From an uncultured Pseudomonadota bacterium (GTDB taxonomy: Bacteria; Myxococcota_A; UBA796; SXON01), in contig CAISIK010000192.1 of the NCBI GenBank assembly GCA_903885375.1, positions 62,001 to 126,000 of the forward strand: a stretch of DNA of 64,000 nt, in the 5' to 3' direction. The notes under the pieces were generated by a model. That model saw nothing but the letters and a program-made list of their open reading frames with translations, ran no database searches and was not told the origin of the DNA. A program made the translations under genes and the position numbers. This document shows positions 23,963 to 33,362 of this stretch, piece after piece. The first letter of the stretch is position 1; each line of letters begins with the position of its first letter.

Positions 23963-26518
23963 ATGATGCTCCTCCTCCTGACCCTTGCCTGCCAGGATGC
24001 CGCCCGCGACACCTCGTCCGCCGACACCGGCGTGGGCGACACCGGCTCCGTCCACGAGAGCGGCGATTCTGCCGACACGAACTGCGCGTCGGACTGGTAC
24101 TACGATGGGGACGGCGATGGCTTCGGTCTCACCGAGGCGGCGGTCTCGGCGTGCACGCAGCCCGTGGGCTAAACCGCCGAACCGGGCGATTGTGACGACA
24201 CGACGATGAGCGTGAACCCCGACGCGCCCGAGCAGTGCAACAACGTCGACGACAATTGCAACGGCGTGCCCGACGACAACCCGGAAGACCCCCCGGTGTG
24301 GGTGCGCGATGAGGATGGCGACGGCCATGGCGCTGAAGCGAGCGGCACGCTGGCCGCGTGCGATCAGCCTGCCGGCACCAGCGCCGCGACCGACCCCCAG
24401 GACTGCGACGATGCGGACGAGCAGGTGTTCCCGGGCGCCGCGGAGGACTGCGGTCCGGTGGATCGTGACTGCGACGGTGACCCCAGCGCCGGCGCCGTCG
24501 ACCCGGAGACCTTTTACGCCGACGTCGATGGCGACGGATTTGGCGACGTCGAGAGCCCCGGCTACGCGTGCGAGCCGGGCGCCGGCCTCGTGGATGACGA
24601 CAACGACTGCGACGACCTCGATCCCGACGTGCACCCGGACGCCGAGGAGCTCTGCAACGAGGTCGACGACGACTGCGACGACAACGTGGACTTCGGCGCC
24701 GTCGATCGCGGCACCTACTTCCTCGACACCGACAGCGATGGGTACGGGGTGGACACCAGCACGGTCCTCGCCTGCTCCCTGCCCTCCGGCTACGCGGCCA
24801 CCGCCGGGGACTGCAACGACAGCGCCTTGGCCACCAACCCCGGGGCTGCCGAGACTTGCGGCGGAGCCGATGAGAACTGCGATGGCAGCGTGGACGAGCC
24901 CACCGCCGCCGATGCCACCGTCTGGTACGCCGACGCCGACGGGGACACGTTCGGCGAGCCGGCCACGAGCCAGGCCGCGTGCACCCAGCCCAGCGGCTAC
25001 GTGCTGGACAACACCGACTGTGACGACAGCTCCAGCGCGGTGAGCCCGGTCGACCCCGAGGTGTGCGGGGGCTCGGACGAGAACTGCGACGGCGCCACGG
25101 ATGAGAGCACGGCCGCCGACGCCGTGGACCATTACGACGACCTCGATGGCGACACCTACGGCGATGTCGCCACCCTCACCCACGGCTGCCTCCCCGCCGG
25201 CCGGGTGACGGACGGCTCCGACTGCGATGACGGCAACGCCGACGCGAACCCCGGCGAGCTCGAGGTCTGCGGAGATGGCGTCGATGAGGACTGCGATGGG
25301 CTCGCCGCCGCCTGCTTCCTCGGCACCTACACCACGGCCGACGCCGACGCGGTCATCACCAACTCCACCGCCTCCGAAGCGTTCGGATGGACCGCCGCCG
25401 CGGGCGACCTCACGGGGGATGGCCAGGACGACCTCGTGGTGCTGGCCAACTCCTCCGACGAGCTGCACTTGTTCGCCGGCCCCGTCACGTCAACGAGCAC
25501 GGCCGCGGCCGCTGCCACCTACACCGACGCCGGGGCGGTCGATACCTACTGGACACGCGGGCTCTGGGCCGATCAGGACTTCAACGGTGATGGTCAGGAC
25601 GACCTGGCGATGTACCCCTGCGAAGGCACCTACAGCAGCTACTACGACAACAACATCTGCGTGGCGTTCGGTCCGGTCGATCCCGGGGACCTGTTCTATC
25701 CCCGCTTCTCCCCGCAGTCGGGCCACTCCCAGCCCGATGCCGACGTGGGCGACATCGATGGCAATGGCATCCCCGAGGTGCTCACCATCCTCGACACCTC
25801 CATGCTCTACGCCTACGAACCCGCCGACGGCGCGTTCACCTACAGCAACGTGTGGTTGGGCACGGGCCCTTACATCGCCACGATCGCCGGGAGCTTCGGC
25901 GGGGTTGCGAGCGGCGCCGACTTCAATGGCGATGGCGCCGACGAGGTGGCGCTCGACGTGGCGGGCGCCTTCTACGTGCACGACACCCTGTTCCTGGGCG
26001 GCCACTACATCTACGATGCCGCCGCGGTCCACGGGGTCCCCGGGGCCAACCTCGCCACCGAAATGGTGGGCGACCTCGACGGCGACGGCCTCGACGACCT
26101 GCTTCACGCCGCCCTCTCCAGCTCGCCCGAGGCGGTCTACGTCCTCACGGACCCGCTCACCTCGGGCGACGTCACCGCCGTGGCCGCGGCCTCGATCACC
26201 TCGAGCTCGAGCAGCAGCTTCCCGCAGTCGATGGAGACCGCCGACCTCAACGGCGACGGCGTTCACGACCTGCTGCTGGGCACCTTCGACGACGCCAACG
26301 GCGCCGCCTACGTGTTCTACGGGCCGCTCAGCGGCAGCTACGTGGCCGAGACCGACGCCGACGCCGCGCTCTTGAATCCCACCGCCTCCCCTTCGAGCTA
26401 CGTCTACACCATGCTCCTGCCCGTGGGCGATGTGCTGGGCTTCGGCACGGAGACCCTGCTCCTCGGCGCGCCCGACGAGTCTGCCGGCGCCGGCGGGGCG
26501 TGGCTGTTCGGGATGTAG
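23963..26518 (+). pseudogene. MopE-type/FG-GAP lipoprotein interrupted by an in-frame TAA
   Basis: Starts MMLLLLTLAC (lipobox) then a DTxxADTG linker. The first repeat loop DGDGDGFGLTEAAVSACTQPVG ends at TAA 24170-24172. The same frame continues without a shift as TAEPGDCDDTTMSVNPDAPEQCNN and runs to 26518. At the matching position other repeats have GY (PSGYVLDNTDCDD, PSGYAATAGDCND), so a Tyr TAC/TAT to TAA change is the simplest reading. Seven or so MopE-type DCDD/CNGVxDxNCDG units follow, then FG-GAP-like blocks (DFNGDGADEVAL, DLDGDGLDDLLH, DLNGDGVHDLLLG) ending in LLLGAPDESAGAGGAWLFGM. Translation could restart at ATG 24206 but without a signal peptide. Otherwise 851 codons and intact. 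Confidence 0.8.
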
Positions 26519-26600
26519 GGTGGCCGCGCCGCAGGACAGCATCGAGCGGGAAGGCGTGAAGTTCCCGTAGGCGCCCCCGAGCGCCGGATACGGTGCCACG

Positions 26601-28664
26601 ATGGGCCTCCTCCGCCGAGCTCGCACACCCGCGCTCCTCGCGCTCGGCCTCGCCGCGTGCGACACCGCCTCGCCCGACACGTCGCCCGAGCCACGCGACA
26701 CCGATCTCGCCGACACCGCCGACTCCGCCGCGCCCGAACGCTGGTCGGTGCAGGTTCGCGTGACCCTCGATGGCGCGCCCGTGGCCGGTGCGCGGGTGAT
26801 GCAGGGCGGCGGGGTGGAAACGTGGGCCACCGACGCCGAAGGCCTCGCCACCGTGGAGATCGACGCCCGCATCCCTGGCGACCTCGCCGTGGTGGCTTCG
26901 CACCCCGAAGCGCGCATCTGGTGGGCACCCGCAGACGAAGGGCCCTACCAGGAGATTGCGCTCACGCGCTTCGACCCCGCCGACAACCCCGACGCCCCCT
27001 TCGCCGACCCCGGCGGCGCCGACGTTTCGCAGAGCACGAGCGAGCAGTGCAGCCACTGCCACGTCACGATCCATGCCTCCTGGTACGCCTCGCCGCACCG
27101 GAGCGCGGCCTCGAACACCGTCGTCCAGGACGTGTACGGCGGGGCCGCCAGCGCGTTCACCACCGCCGACGCCTGCGCGATGGCGGGCGGGCGCTGGGAG
27201 CCCACGCGCTCGCCCGGCACCGGCGAATGGGGAGAGGGCTGCCGCTTCGGGGAGGATGTCCTCGGCGGCACGGGCGGCAGCGGCGGCTGCGCCGACTGCC
27301 ATGCTCCCGGCATCGACGGCGCGCTCGGCGGGCACGATCTGCTCGATGCCACCGGCGTTGCCTACGAGGCCGGCGTGCATTGCGACGTCTGCCACCACGT
27401 GGAGTCCGTGGACATGAGCGCGCCGCCCGGTGTGGGCGGGCGGCTGCACATCGTGCGGTCGTCCGAGCGCGCCACTTCGCCGGGCATGGGCGACTGGCAG
27501 CCGATCACCTTCGGTCCCTACGCCGACGTCCCCAACCTGCGAATGGGGGCCGTGCAGCGCGACTTGTTCCACTCCGCCGAGCTTTGCGGGGGCTGCCACG
27601 AGTCCGCCCAGCCAGTCCTCGTACCGGGTGCGGAGGCCGACCTCTCCCGCTGGCCCGACGGTCTCCTGCCCATCCACACCACGTTCTCGGAGTGGGAGGT
27701 CGGGCCGATGAACCCGGCGGCCCCGTGCCAGAGCTGCCACATGCCGCCGCGCGCCGACGTGGGCAACTCGGCGGACCTCGGCAACGTCTTCACCGATATC
27801 GAGCCCGGGGTTGCGGCCGGGTGGGAGCGGGCGGCGGGCGAGGTGCGGGAGCATGCCTGGTGGGGGCCGCGGCAGCGGGCGTCGCGCATGCTGGAGCTCG
27901 CGGCGTCGTTGACGCTCGACACGTCGGTGGCCGACGGCATCCTCACCGCCCGGGCCACCGTGAAGAACGTCGGCCCGGGGCACGCCATCCCCACCGGCGA
28001 GCCCTTGCGTTCGGTGGTGCTGCGGGTGGAGGCGCTGTGCGAGGGGGTCGCGCTGGAGGCCACCGGCGGCTCGGCGATCCCCGACTTCGGCGGCTGGCTC
28101 GATCGCCACGAGGCCGGCGAGGACTGGTCGATCTGGCCGGGAGCGCGGGTGGGCGAGGTGGTGCGCGTGGTGCGCAGCACGGGGCGGTGGCTCGACTATG
28201 CGGGCCATGGCCCCTTCGGGGATGGGACCTTCGATGCCGAGGCGAAGGGCATGCCGGAGGAGGAGGTCGCCGGCTTCGCCACCATCGTGTCGGTGGCGGG
28301 CGACCGCGTGACCTTCGACCGCGCGCTCCCGACCGGGGATGTCGCCTACCGGGGCTCGGCGGCGGAGCTCCCGGCCGACGGGGATGAGGCGCGCGCGGTG
28401 GCCGGCGCGCCCGGTTTTGCGTTCGCGCGCGTGCTCGTCGGCGCCGACGGCGCGCGCATGGTGCCGCACTTCCAGGCGGTCGACGTGGCGAGCGACAACC
28501 GCCTGCTCCCTCAAGCCGCGTGGACCAGCACGCACACCTTCGCCGCCCCCTGTGCCGATCCGGAGGTGCGGGCCGTGCTGGTGCACCGGGCGTGGCCGCT
28601 CGCGTTGGCGAACGAGCGCGGCTGGCCGCTCACCGAGTCGGTGATGGCGGAGGCCACACGATGA
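26601..28664 (+). CDS. Pentaheme c-type cytochrome lipoprotein
   Basis: A 687-residue lipoprotein (lipobox ALGLAAC) with a DTxDTxD linker and a small carboxypeptidase-regulatory-like beta domain (~50-120, VTLDGAPVAGARVMQGG). Five CxxCH heme-attachment motifs follow: CSHCH (~153), CADCH (~233), CDVCHH (~262), CGGCH (~332) and CQSCH (~377). The CHMPPRAD tail of the last is typical of cytochrome c554/NrfB-like multihaem folds. The C-terminal ~280 residues are beta-rich with no haem motif (TARATVKNVGPGHAIPTGEPLR). Exported and probably on the cell surface, it would carry electrons; its stop overlaps the start of the multicopper oxidase (ATGA), so the two are very likely partners. Confidence 0.9.
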   Translation: MGLLRRARTPALLALGLAACDTASPDTSPEPRDTDLADTADSAAPERWSVQVRVTLDGAPVAGARVMQGGGVETWATDAEGLATVEIDARIPGDLAVVASHPEARIWWAPADEGPYQEIALTRFDPADNPDAPFADPGGADVSQSTSEQCSHCHVTIHASWYASPHRSAASNTVVQDVYGGAASAFTTADACAMAGGRWEPTRSPGTGEWGEGCRFGEDVLGGTGGSGGCADCHAPGIDGALGGHDLLDATGVAYEAGVHCDVCHHVESVDMSAPPGVGGRLHIVRSSERATSPGMGDWQPITFGPYADVPNLRMGAVQRDLFHSAELCGGCHESAQPVLVPGAEADLSRWPDGLLPIHTTFSEWEVGPMNPAAPCQSCHMPPRADVGNSADLGNVFTDIEPGVAAGWERAAGEVREHAWWGPRQRASRMLELAASLTLDTSVADGILTARATVKNVGPGHAIPTGEPLRSVVLRVEALCEGVALEATGGSAIPDFGGWLDRHEAGEDWSIWPGARVGEVVRVVRSTGRWLDYAGHGPFGDGTFDAEAKGMPEEEVAGFATIVSVAGDRVTFDRALPTGDVAYRGSAAELPADGDEARAVAGAPGFAFARVLVGADGARMVPHFQAVDVASDNRLLPQAAWTSTHTFAAPCADPEVRAVLVHRAWPLALANERGWPLTESVMAEATR

Positions 28665-30007
28665 TCCTGCTCGCCCTCGCCTGCGTGGAGCCCGTCGACA
28701 CGGCCGGGCCGGGAGAAGCCGACACCGCGCCGCCGGCGGACACGGGCGACTCCGCTGCCCCGCTCCTCCCCCAGCCTGCACCCGCAGAGGACCTCGACCC
28801 CGACGAGTCTGTCGTGCATGTGGCGCTCGAAGCCTCACCCCTCAGCTTCGAGGTGAACGGCCGCACCGTGGAGGGGTTCGCCTACAACGGACAGGTGCCC
28901 GGCCCGCTCATCCGCGCGCAGGTGGGCGACACCGTGGTCGTCGACTTCACCAACCACCTCGACGCCCCCACCACCGTGCACTGGCACGGCCTCGCCGTTC
29001 CGGCCGCGATGGATGGGGTCACCTGGCTCCAGGACCCCATCCAGCCGGGGCTCGGCTTCCGCTTCGAGTTCACCGTCACCGAGGCCGGCACCTTCTGGTA
29101 CCACCCCCACCTCGACTCCGACCACCAGGTCGACCTCGGCCTGTACGGCGTGCTCCTCGTGGAAGACCCGGCCGAGCCCGCGGTGGAGCAGGACCTCGTG
29201 GTGGTTTGGGATGCCTGGGGGGAGGACCCGGAGGCCGACACGCACACGGCCCCCGACCCGTCCAGCGTGGTGTGGACGGCCAACGGCGTCGTGGAGCCCC
29301 GCCTCGAGCTGGCGGCCGGAGAGCGGGTGCGCCTCCGCATGCTCAACGTGGCCAACCTCTCCTACCTCGACCTTGCCTGGCCCGGGCTCCGCCAGATCGC
29401 CGGCGACCAGGGCCGCCTCGCTGCGCTCGCTGCGCCCGAGAGCGTGCTGCTCGCGCCCGGCGACCGCGCGGAGTTCGAGCTCCTGCCCACCGCCAGCCTC
29501 ACCGTGGAGACCGCGCTCCACACGGCGTCGGGGGGCGCCGTACCCGGGGCGGCCCTCCCGCTCCTCCAGGTGGTGCTCCCCGCCGAGCAGCCGGCGCCCG
29601 AGGCGGCCGACTGGCCCTTCGCGGGCGGCGCCGTGGCCCCGGATCCCGGCACCACCGATGCGATCTACGTCTTCAGCGGCGGCGGCGGCGATGCCTGGCT
29701 CATCAACGGCGAGGTGTACCCCGACGTGACCGTGCAGACGCTCGCGCTCGGCCGCAGCTCGGTCGTGGAGGTTCGCAACCTCTCCTCCACCGAGCACCCC
29801 TTCCACCTGCACGGCCACGCCTTCGAGGTGCTCTCCCAGAACGGCGAGGCGCCGGCGGCGCGGGAGGTCGAGGACACCGTGAACGTGGGCATCCGCGAGT
29901 CGGTCCGCCTGCTCGTGCACGCCGACAACCCCGGCGACTGGATGGCGCACTGCCACCTCCTGCCGCACGCCGAGGGGGGGATGATGGCGGTGCTGCGGGT
30001 GGAGTAG
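28661..30007 (+). CDS. Multicopper oxidase lipoprotein
   Basis: A 448-residue laccase/CueO-like oxidase. ATG 28661 (overlapping the cytochrome stop) gives MILLALAC, a short lipoprotein signal. All four copper-ligand clusters are present: TTVHWHGLAVP, GTFWYHPHLDSDHQ, HPFHLHGHAFEVL, and WMAHCHLLPHAEGGMMAVL (the HCH-x3-H-x4-M type 1 site). Three cupredoxin-like domains fit the length. It couples one-electron oxidation of a substrate (Cu(I), phenols or metal ions) to four-electron O2 reduction. The coupled multihaem cytochrome suggests that electrons are exchanged with it. No Met-rich insert like that of CueO is seen. Confidence 0.94.
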   Translation: MILLALACVEPVDTAGPGEADTAPPADTGDSAAPLLPQPAPAEDLDPDESVVHVALEASPLSFEVNGRTVEGFAYNGQVPGPLIRAQVGDTVVVDFTNHLDAPTTVHWHGLAVPAAMDGVTWLQDPIQPGLGFRFEFTVTEAGTFWYHPHLDSDHQVDLGLYGVLLVEDPAEPAVEQDLVVVWDAWGEDPEADTHTAPDPSSVVWTANGVVEPRLELAAGERVRLRMLNVANLSYLDLAWPGLRQIAGDQGRLAALAAPESVLLAPGDRAEFELLPTASLTVETALHTASGGAVPGAALPLLQVVLPAEQPAPEAADWPFAGGAVAPDPGTTDAIYVFSGGGGDAWLINGEVYPDVTVQTLALGRSSVVEVRNLSSTEHPFHLHGHAFEVLSQNGEAPAAREVEDTVNVGIRESVRLLVHADNPGDWMAHCHLLPHAEGGMMAVLRVE

Positions 30008-30021
30008 GGGTAGACTGCGGA

Positions 30022-32676
30022 ATGCTCGCCCTCGCGCTCCTCGCCTGCCAGTCGTCCCCTGCTCTCCGGCTCGTCTCGCCCGAGAAGGGCGCCCGGTTCG
30101 CCGTGGGCGAGTCGGCGCCCATCACGGTGGGCGTGACGCCAGCGGATGCCATCGGCGAGCTGGAGCTCCGCTTCGAGCTCGATGGTGTGGAGCTTTCCGG
30201 AACCCCCTCGCGCGATGAGGCCCGCGGCGAGGCCACCCTCTCGCTCGAAGGGCTCGCCGCGGGCGAGCACGAGATCGTGGTGGTGGGCGAGCTCGAGGGG
30301 GGCTCCGACCGGGTGGAGGGCAGCTTCTCGGTGTTCCAGAACCAGCCCCCCGTCGTGACCTTCCTCACCCCGCCGGAGGGCGGCTTCGTGCTGGAGAACG
30401 CCACCTTCGAGCTGGTGGTCCAGGTGGAGGACGCCGACGCGGTGCCCGGCCGGACCGGCATCACGCTCTCCTGGGCGGGCGTGGCGGCGGGCGTGGTGGC
30501 GGCGCCCGGATCGATGTCGGCGTCGGGCGAGGTGCGCTTCGTGGCAGGCCCGCTTGTGCCCGGAGACTACACGGTGGGGCTCGTGGCCACCGACGCCCAT
30601 GGCGCCGCCGGGGAGGGGTCCGCCGCCTTCTCCACCACCACGGGGGACGCCGACCACGACGGCTTTGCCGACGCCGCGCTCGGCGGTGATGACTGCGACG
30701 ATCACGATGCCGCCGTGAATCCGGAGGCCGAGGAGCGCTGCAACGGCGTGGACGACGACTGCTCCGGCGCAGTGGACGACAACGCGGTGGACGCCGCTGC
30801 CTGGTACACCGACAGCGATGGCGACGGGTACGGCACCGATGCCAGCGCGGTCGTGGGCTGCGACGACGGCACCCGCGTGGCGAACGGCGGCGACTGCGAT
30901 GACGCGGACCCCGCCCGCAGCCCCGGCGCGGTGGAGGAGTGCGAGACCGGCATCGACGAGGACTGCGATGGCATCGTCGACACCGACGCCGCCGCGAGCT
31001 TCCCGCTCTACACCGACGCCGACGGCGACGGGTACGGCGGGGCCGCCGCGGGGTCGGACTGCAGCGTGCCGGACGGCAAAAGCGCCGTGCCGGGCGACTG
31101 CAACGACACCACCGCGGCCATCTCCCCCGGCGCGCGCGAGGCCTGCGACGGCGCCAACGTGGATGAGGACTGCGATGGCCTCGCCGACGACAAGGACGCC
31201 GGCCCCACCGGCACCAGCACCTTCTACGCCGACACCGATGGCGATGGGTACGGCGATGCCGGCTCCACCACCTCCCGCTGCGATGCCGGTGGCGGGTGGG
31301 TGGCGAACACCGGCGACTGCGACGACGACGCGTCGCTCGCCTGGACCGGCGCCACCGAGAGCTGCGAGGATGGCGTGGACAACGACTGCTGGGGGGGCGA
31401 TGGGCTCTGCGCGCTCGCCGGGAGCCTCTCGCTCTCCACCGCCGACGTGAAGCTCACCGGTTCGGCGGCCGCCACGGCCGGCTCGGCCGTGGCCTCCGCC
31501 GGCGACCGCGATGGGGACGGCGTGACCGACCTCCTCGTGGCCGCGCCGCTCCTCGGCACGGGCGGCACGGTGTACCTCGTGGATGGCGCCTCCCTGGCCA
31601 GCGGTGCGCTCTCGGGCAGCGCGAGCGTGACGGCGGAGGCTGCCAGCGATGGGCTCGGCACGGCGCTCGCCGGCTGCGGGGATGCTACCGGCGATGGCCG
31701 CTCCGACGTGGTGCTCGGCGCCTACGCGGCCTCGAGCGGCGCCGGTGCCATCTACCTCTGGTCGGGGAGCAAGGGCTCCGGCGGGGCCTCCACCGCCACC
31801 GACGAGGTGAACGGCGCCTCGGGCGACCAGCTTGGCTACGCGCTCGATTGCGGCGCCGACGTGAACGACGATGGCAAGATCGACGTGCTCGCCGGCTCCC
31901 CCGGTGGCGGCCTCGCCACGCTCTACGACGCCGCCACCCTCACCCGCTTCTCCAAGCTCGCGGGCGGCTCGGGCTCCGCCACCAGCGTGGCCTTCGTGGA
32001 CGATCACGACGGCGATGGCATCGACGATGTGCTCGTGGGCGACGAAGCCGGCGAGAAAGCGTACCTCGTGGTGGGCCGCTCCGGGTTCGGCAACCTCACG
32101 CTCTCCTCCGGCGCCGACGCGATCTTCAGCGCCGAGGCCGCGGGCGATGAGTCGGCGGCTGCGGTGGCCGGCGCCGGCGACCTCAACGGCGATGGGTACG
32201 CCGACCTCGCGGTGGGCGCGCCGGAGAACGACAACGCCGGCGCCTCCGCGGGCAGCGCCTACGTGATCTTCGGCCAGGCCGCCCCGGCCTCGATGGGCCT
32301 CGGCTCGGCCGATGCGGTGCTCCGCGGCGGCGACGCCGCCGACTACGCGGGCAGCGCCCTCGCCGGGGCCGGCGATGCCGACGGCGATGGTTACGCCGAC
32401 CTGCTGGTGGGCGCCTTCTACGATGAAACGGCCGGCGCCGGTGCCGGCGCGAGCTACCTCCTCTACGGGTCGGCCGGCTTCGCCGACCTCTCGCTCACCG
32501 CGGCCGACGCCATCCTCCTCGGCGAGGGCGCGCGCGACAGCTCGGGCGACAGCCTCGCCTTCGTGCCCGACCTCGATGGGGATGGCACCGACGAGCTCCT
32601 CATCGGCGCGCCCAGCGAAAGCAGCGGCGGCGGCGGCGCAGGTGCCGCCTACCTGTTGTTCGGCGGCGCGTACTGA
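30022..32676 (+). CDS. MopE-type/FG-GAP repeat lipoprotein with Ig-like N-terminal domains
   Basis: An 884-residue lipoprotein (MLALALLAC). Residues ~20-205 look like two Ig/cadherin-like domains (LVSPEKGARFAVGESAPITVGV; PPVVTFLTPPEGGFVLENATF). Residues ~210-465 carry five MopE-type units (DSDGDGYGTDA ... DCDDADPARSPGAVEECETGIDEDCDG). The C-terminal ~410 residues are a seven-block FG-GAP/integrin-type propeller (DRDGDGVTDLLVAAP, DLNGDGYADLAVGAPENDN, DLDGDGTDELLIGAP). It lies 14 bp after the multicopper oxidase in the same direction and is likely cotranscribed. Probably a calcium-stabilised surface protein. Confidence 0.88.
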   Translation: MLALALLACQSSPALRLVSPEKGARFAVGESAPITVGVTPADAIGELELRFELDGVELSGTPSRDEARGEATLSLEGLAAGEHEIVVVGELEGGSDRVEGSFSVFQNQPPVVTFLTPPEGGFVLENATFELVVQVEDADAVPGRTGITLSWAGVAAGVVAAPGSMSASGEVRFVAGPLVPGDYTVGLVATDAHGAAGEGSAAFSTTTGDADHDGFADAALGGDDCDDHDAAVNPEAEERCNGVDDDCSGAVDDNAVDAAAWYTDSDGDGYGTDASAVVGCDDGTRVANGGDCDDADPARSPGAVEECETGIDEDCDGIVDTDAAASFPLYTDADGDGYGGAAAGSDCSVPDGKSAVPGDCNDTTAAISPGAREACDGANVDEDCDGLADDKDAGPTGTSTFYADTDGDGYGDAGSTTSRCDAGGGWVANTGDCDDDASLAWTGATESCEDGVDNDCWGGDGLCALAGSLSLSTADVKLTGSAAATAGSAVASAGDRDGDGVTDLLVAAPLLGTGGTVYLVDGASLASGALSGSASVTAEAASDGLGTALAGCGDATGDGRSDVVLGAYAASSGAGAIYLWSGSKGSGGASTATDEVNGASGDQLGYALDCGADVNDDGKIDVLAGSPGGGLATLYDAATLTRFSKLAGGSGSATSVAFVDDHDGDGIDDVLVGDEAGEKAYLVVGRSGFGNLTLSSGADAIFSAEAAGDESAAAVAGAGDLNGDGYADLAVGAPENDNAGASAGSAYVIFGQAAPASMGLGSADAVLRGGDAADYAGSALAGAGDADGDGYADLLVGAFYDETAGAGAGASYLLYGSAGFADLSLTAADAILLGEGARDSSGDSLAFVPDLDGDGTDELLIGAPSESSGGGGAGAAYLLFGGAY

Positions 32677-32710
32677 GGCGCGTGACGGCAGGCCCGCTCG
32701 GGGCCGCCGA

Positions 32711-33319
32711 CTACTTCACCTGGTAGGCGGCCTTGTAGAAGTAGTAGCTGTCCGTGCCGCAGTGCACCGGGCCGCCGTGCCACTCGCCATCCTTGAAGGA
32801 GCTGTTCTCATCGAGCGTGCAGGTCTTGCCGATGATGTTGGCCTTGTCGGAGAAGTAGGCATCCTCGGAGTGGATGTCGACGATGAGGACCGTGGTGCCA
32901 GCGGGCACTTCGGCGGTGGCGCGGGCGCCGGTCACCACCGGAGCGGCGGGGGCGGCCGCGGCGCTCACCACCTCGTAGGCGGCCTTGTAGAAGTAGTAGG
33001 AGTCGGTGCCGCAGGTGACCGAGCCGCCGTGCCACTCGCCGTCCTTGAAGGAGCTGTCTTCCTGCAGGGTGCAGGTCTTGCCGATGATGTTGGCCTTGTC
33101 GGAGAAGTAGGCATCCTCGGAGTGGATGTCGACGACCTTGACCACGCTGCCCTTGGTGACCAGCTGCGTGGCCCGCACGCCGGTCGAAACCACGGGGGTG
33201 CCGAGCTCGGAGGGCACGTCGATGCCCTGCTTCTCAAGCATCTCCTGCATGTCGGAGCCGCAGCAGCAGCAGGCGGAGGCGGCGAGAACGATGAAGGAGG
33301 CGGGGAGGAAGAGCTTCAC
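32711..33319 (-). CDS. Lipoprotein with two EDAYY-type repeats
   Basis: A 202-residue product from GTG 33317-33319: MKLFLPASFIVLAASAC lipobox with a CCCC cluster, a short linker, then two ~65-residue copies (~45-115, ~130-202) of a repeat not known to me. Its pattern is VVDIHSEDAYFSDK, IIGKTCTL, then DGEWHGGSVTCGTDSYYFYKAAY. The two copies are almost identical over 45 residues (only the EDSSFKD/ENSSFKD and GGSVTC/GGPVHC positions change), implying recent duplication. Each has two Cys that could form a disulfide. It is the last gene of the four-gene operon, 43 bp after the caspase gene that carries six such repeats. Confidence 0.75.
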   Translation of the reverse strand: MKLFLPASFIVLAASACCCCGSDMQEMLEKQGIDVPSELGTPVVSTGVRATQLVTKGSVVKVVDIHSEDAYFSDKANIIGKTCTLQEDSSFKDGEWHGGSVTCGTDSYYFYKAAYEVVSAAAAPAAPVVTGARATAEVPAGTTVLIVDIHSEDAYFSDKANIIGKTCTLDENSSFKDGEWHGGPVHCGTDSYYFYKAAYQVK

Positions 33320-33362
33320 GACGGGTCCGGGAGTGGCCGCGTGCTAACGCACGTGTCGAAAT

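Noticed and set aside
23648..25468. A 606-codon minus-strand frame rich in Val/Gly/Ile
   Set aside because: It is the reverse complement of Ca-loop repeats (GAC GGC GAT reads as repetitive Val/Ala/Gly); the plus strand has meaningful motifs and a lipobox.
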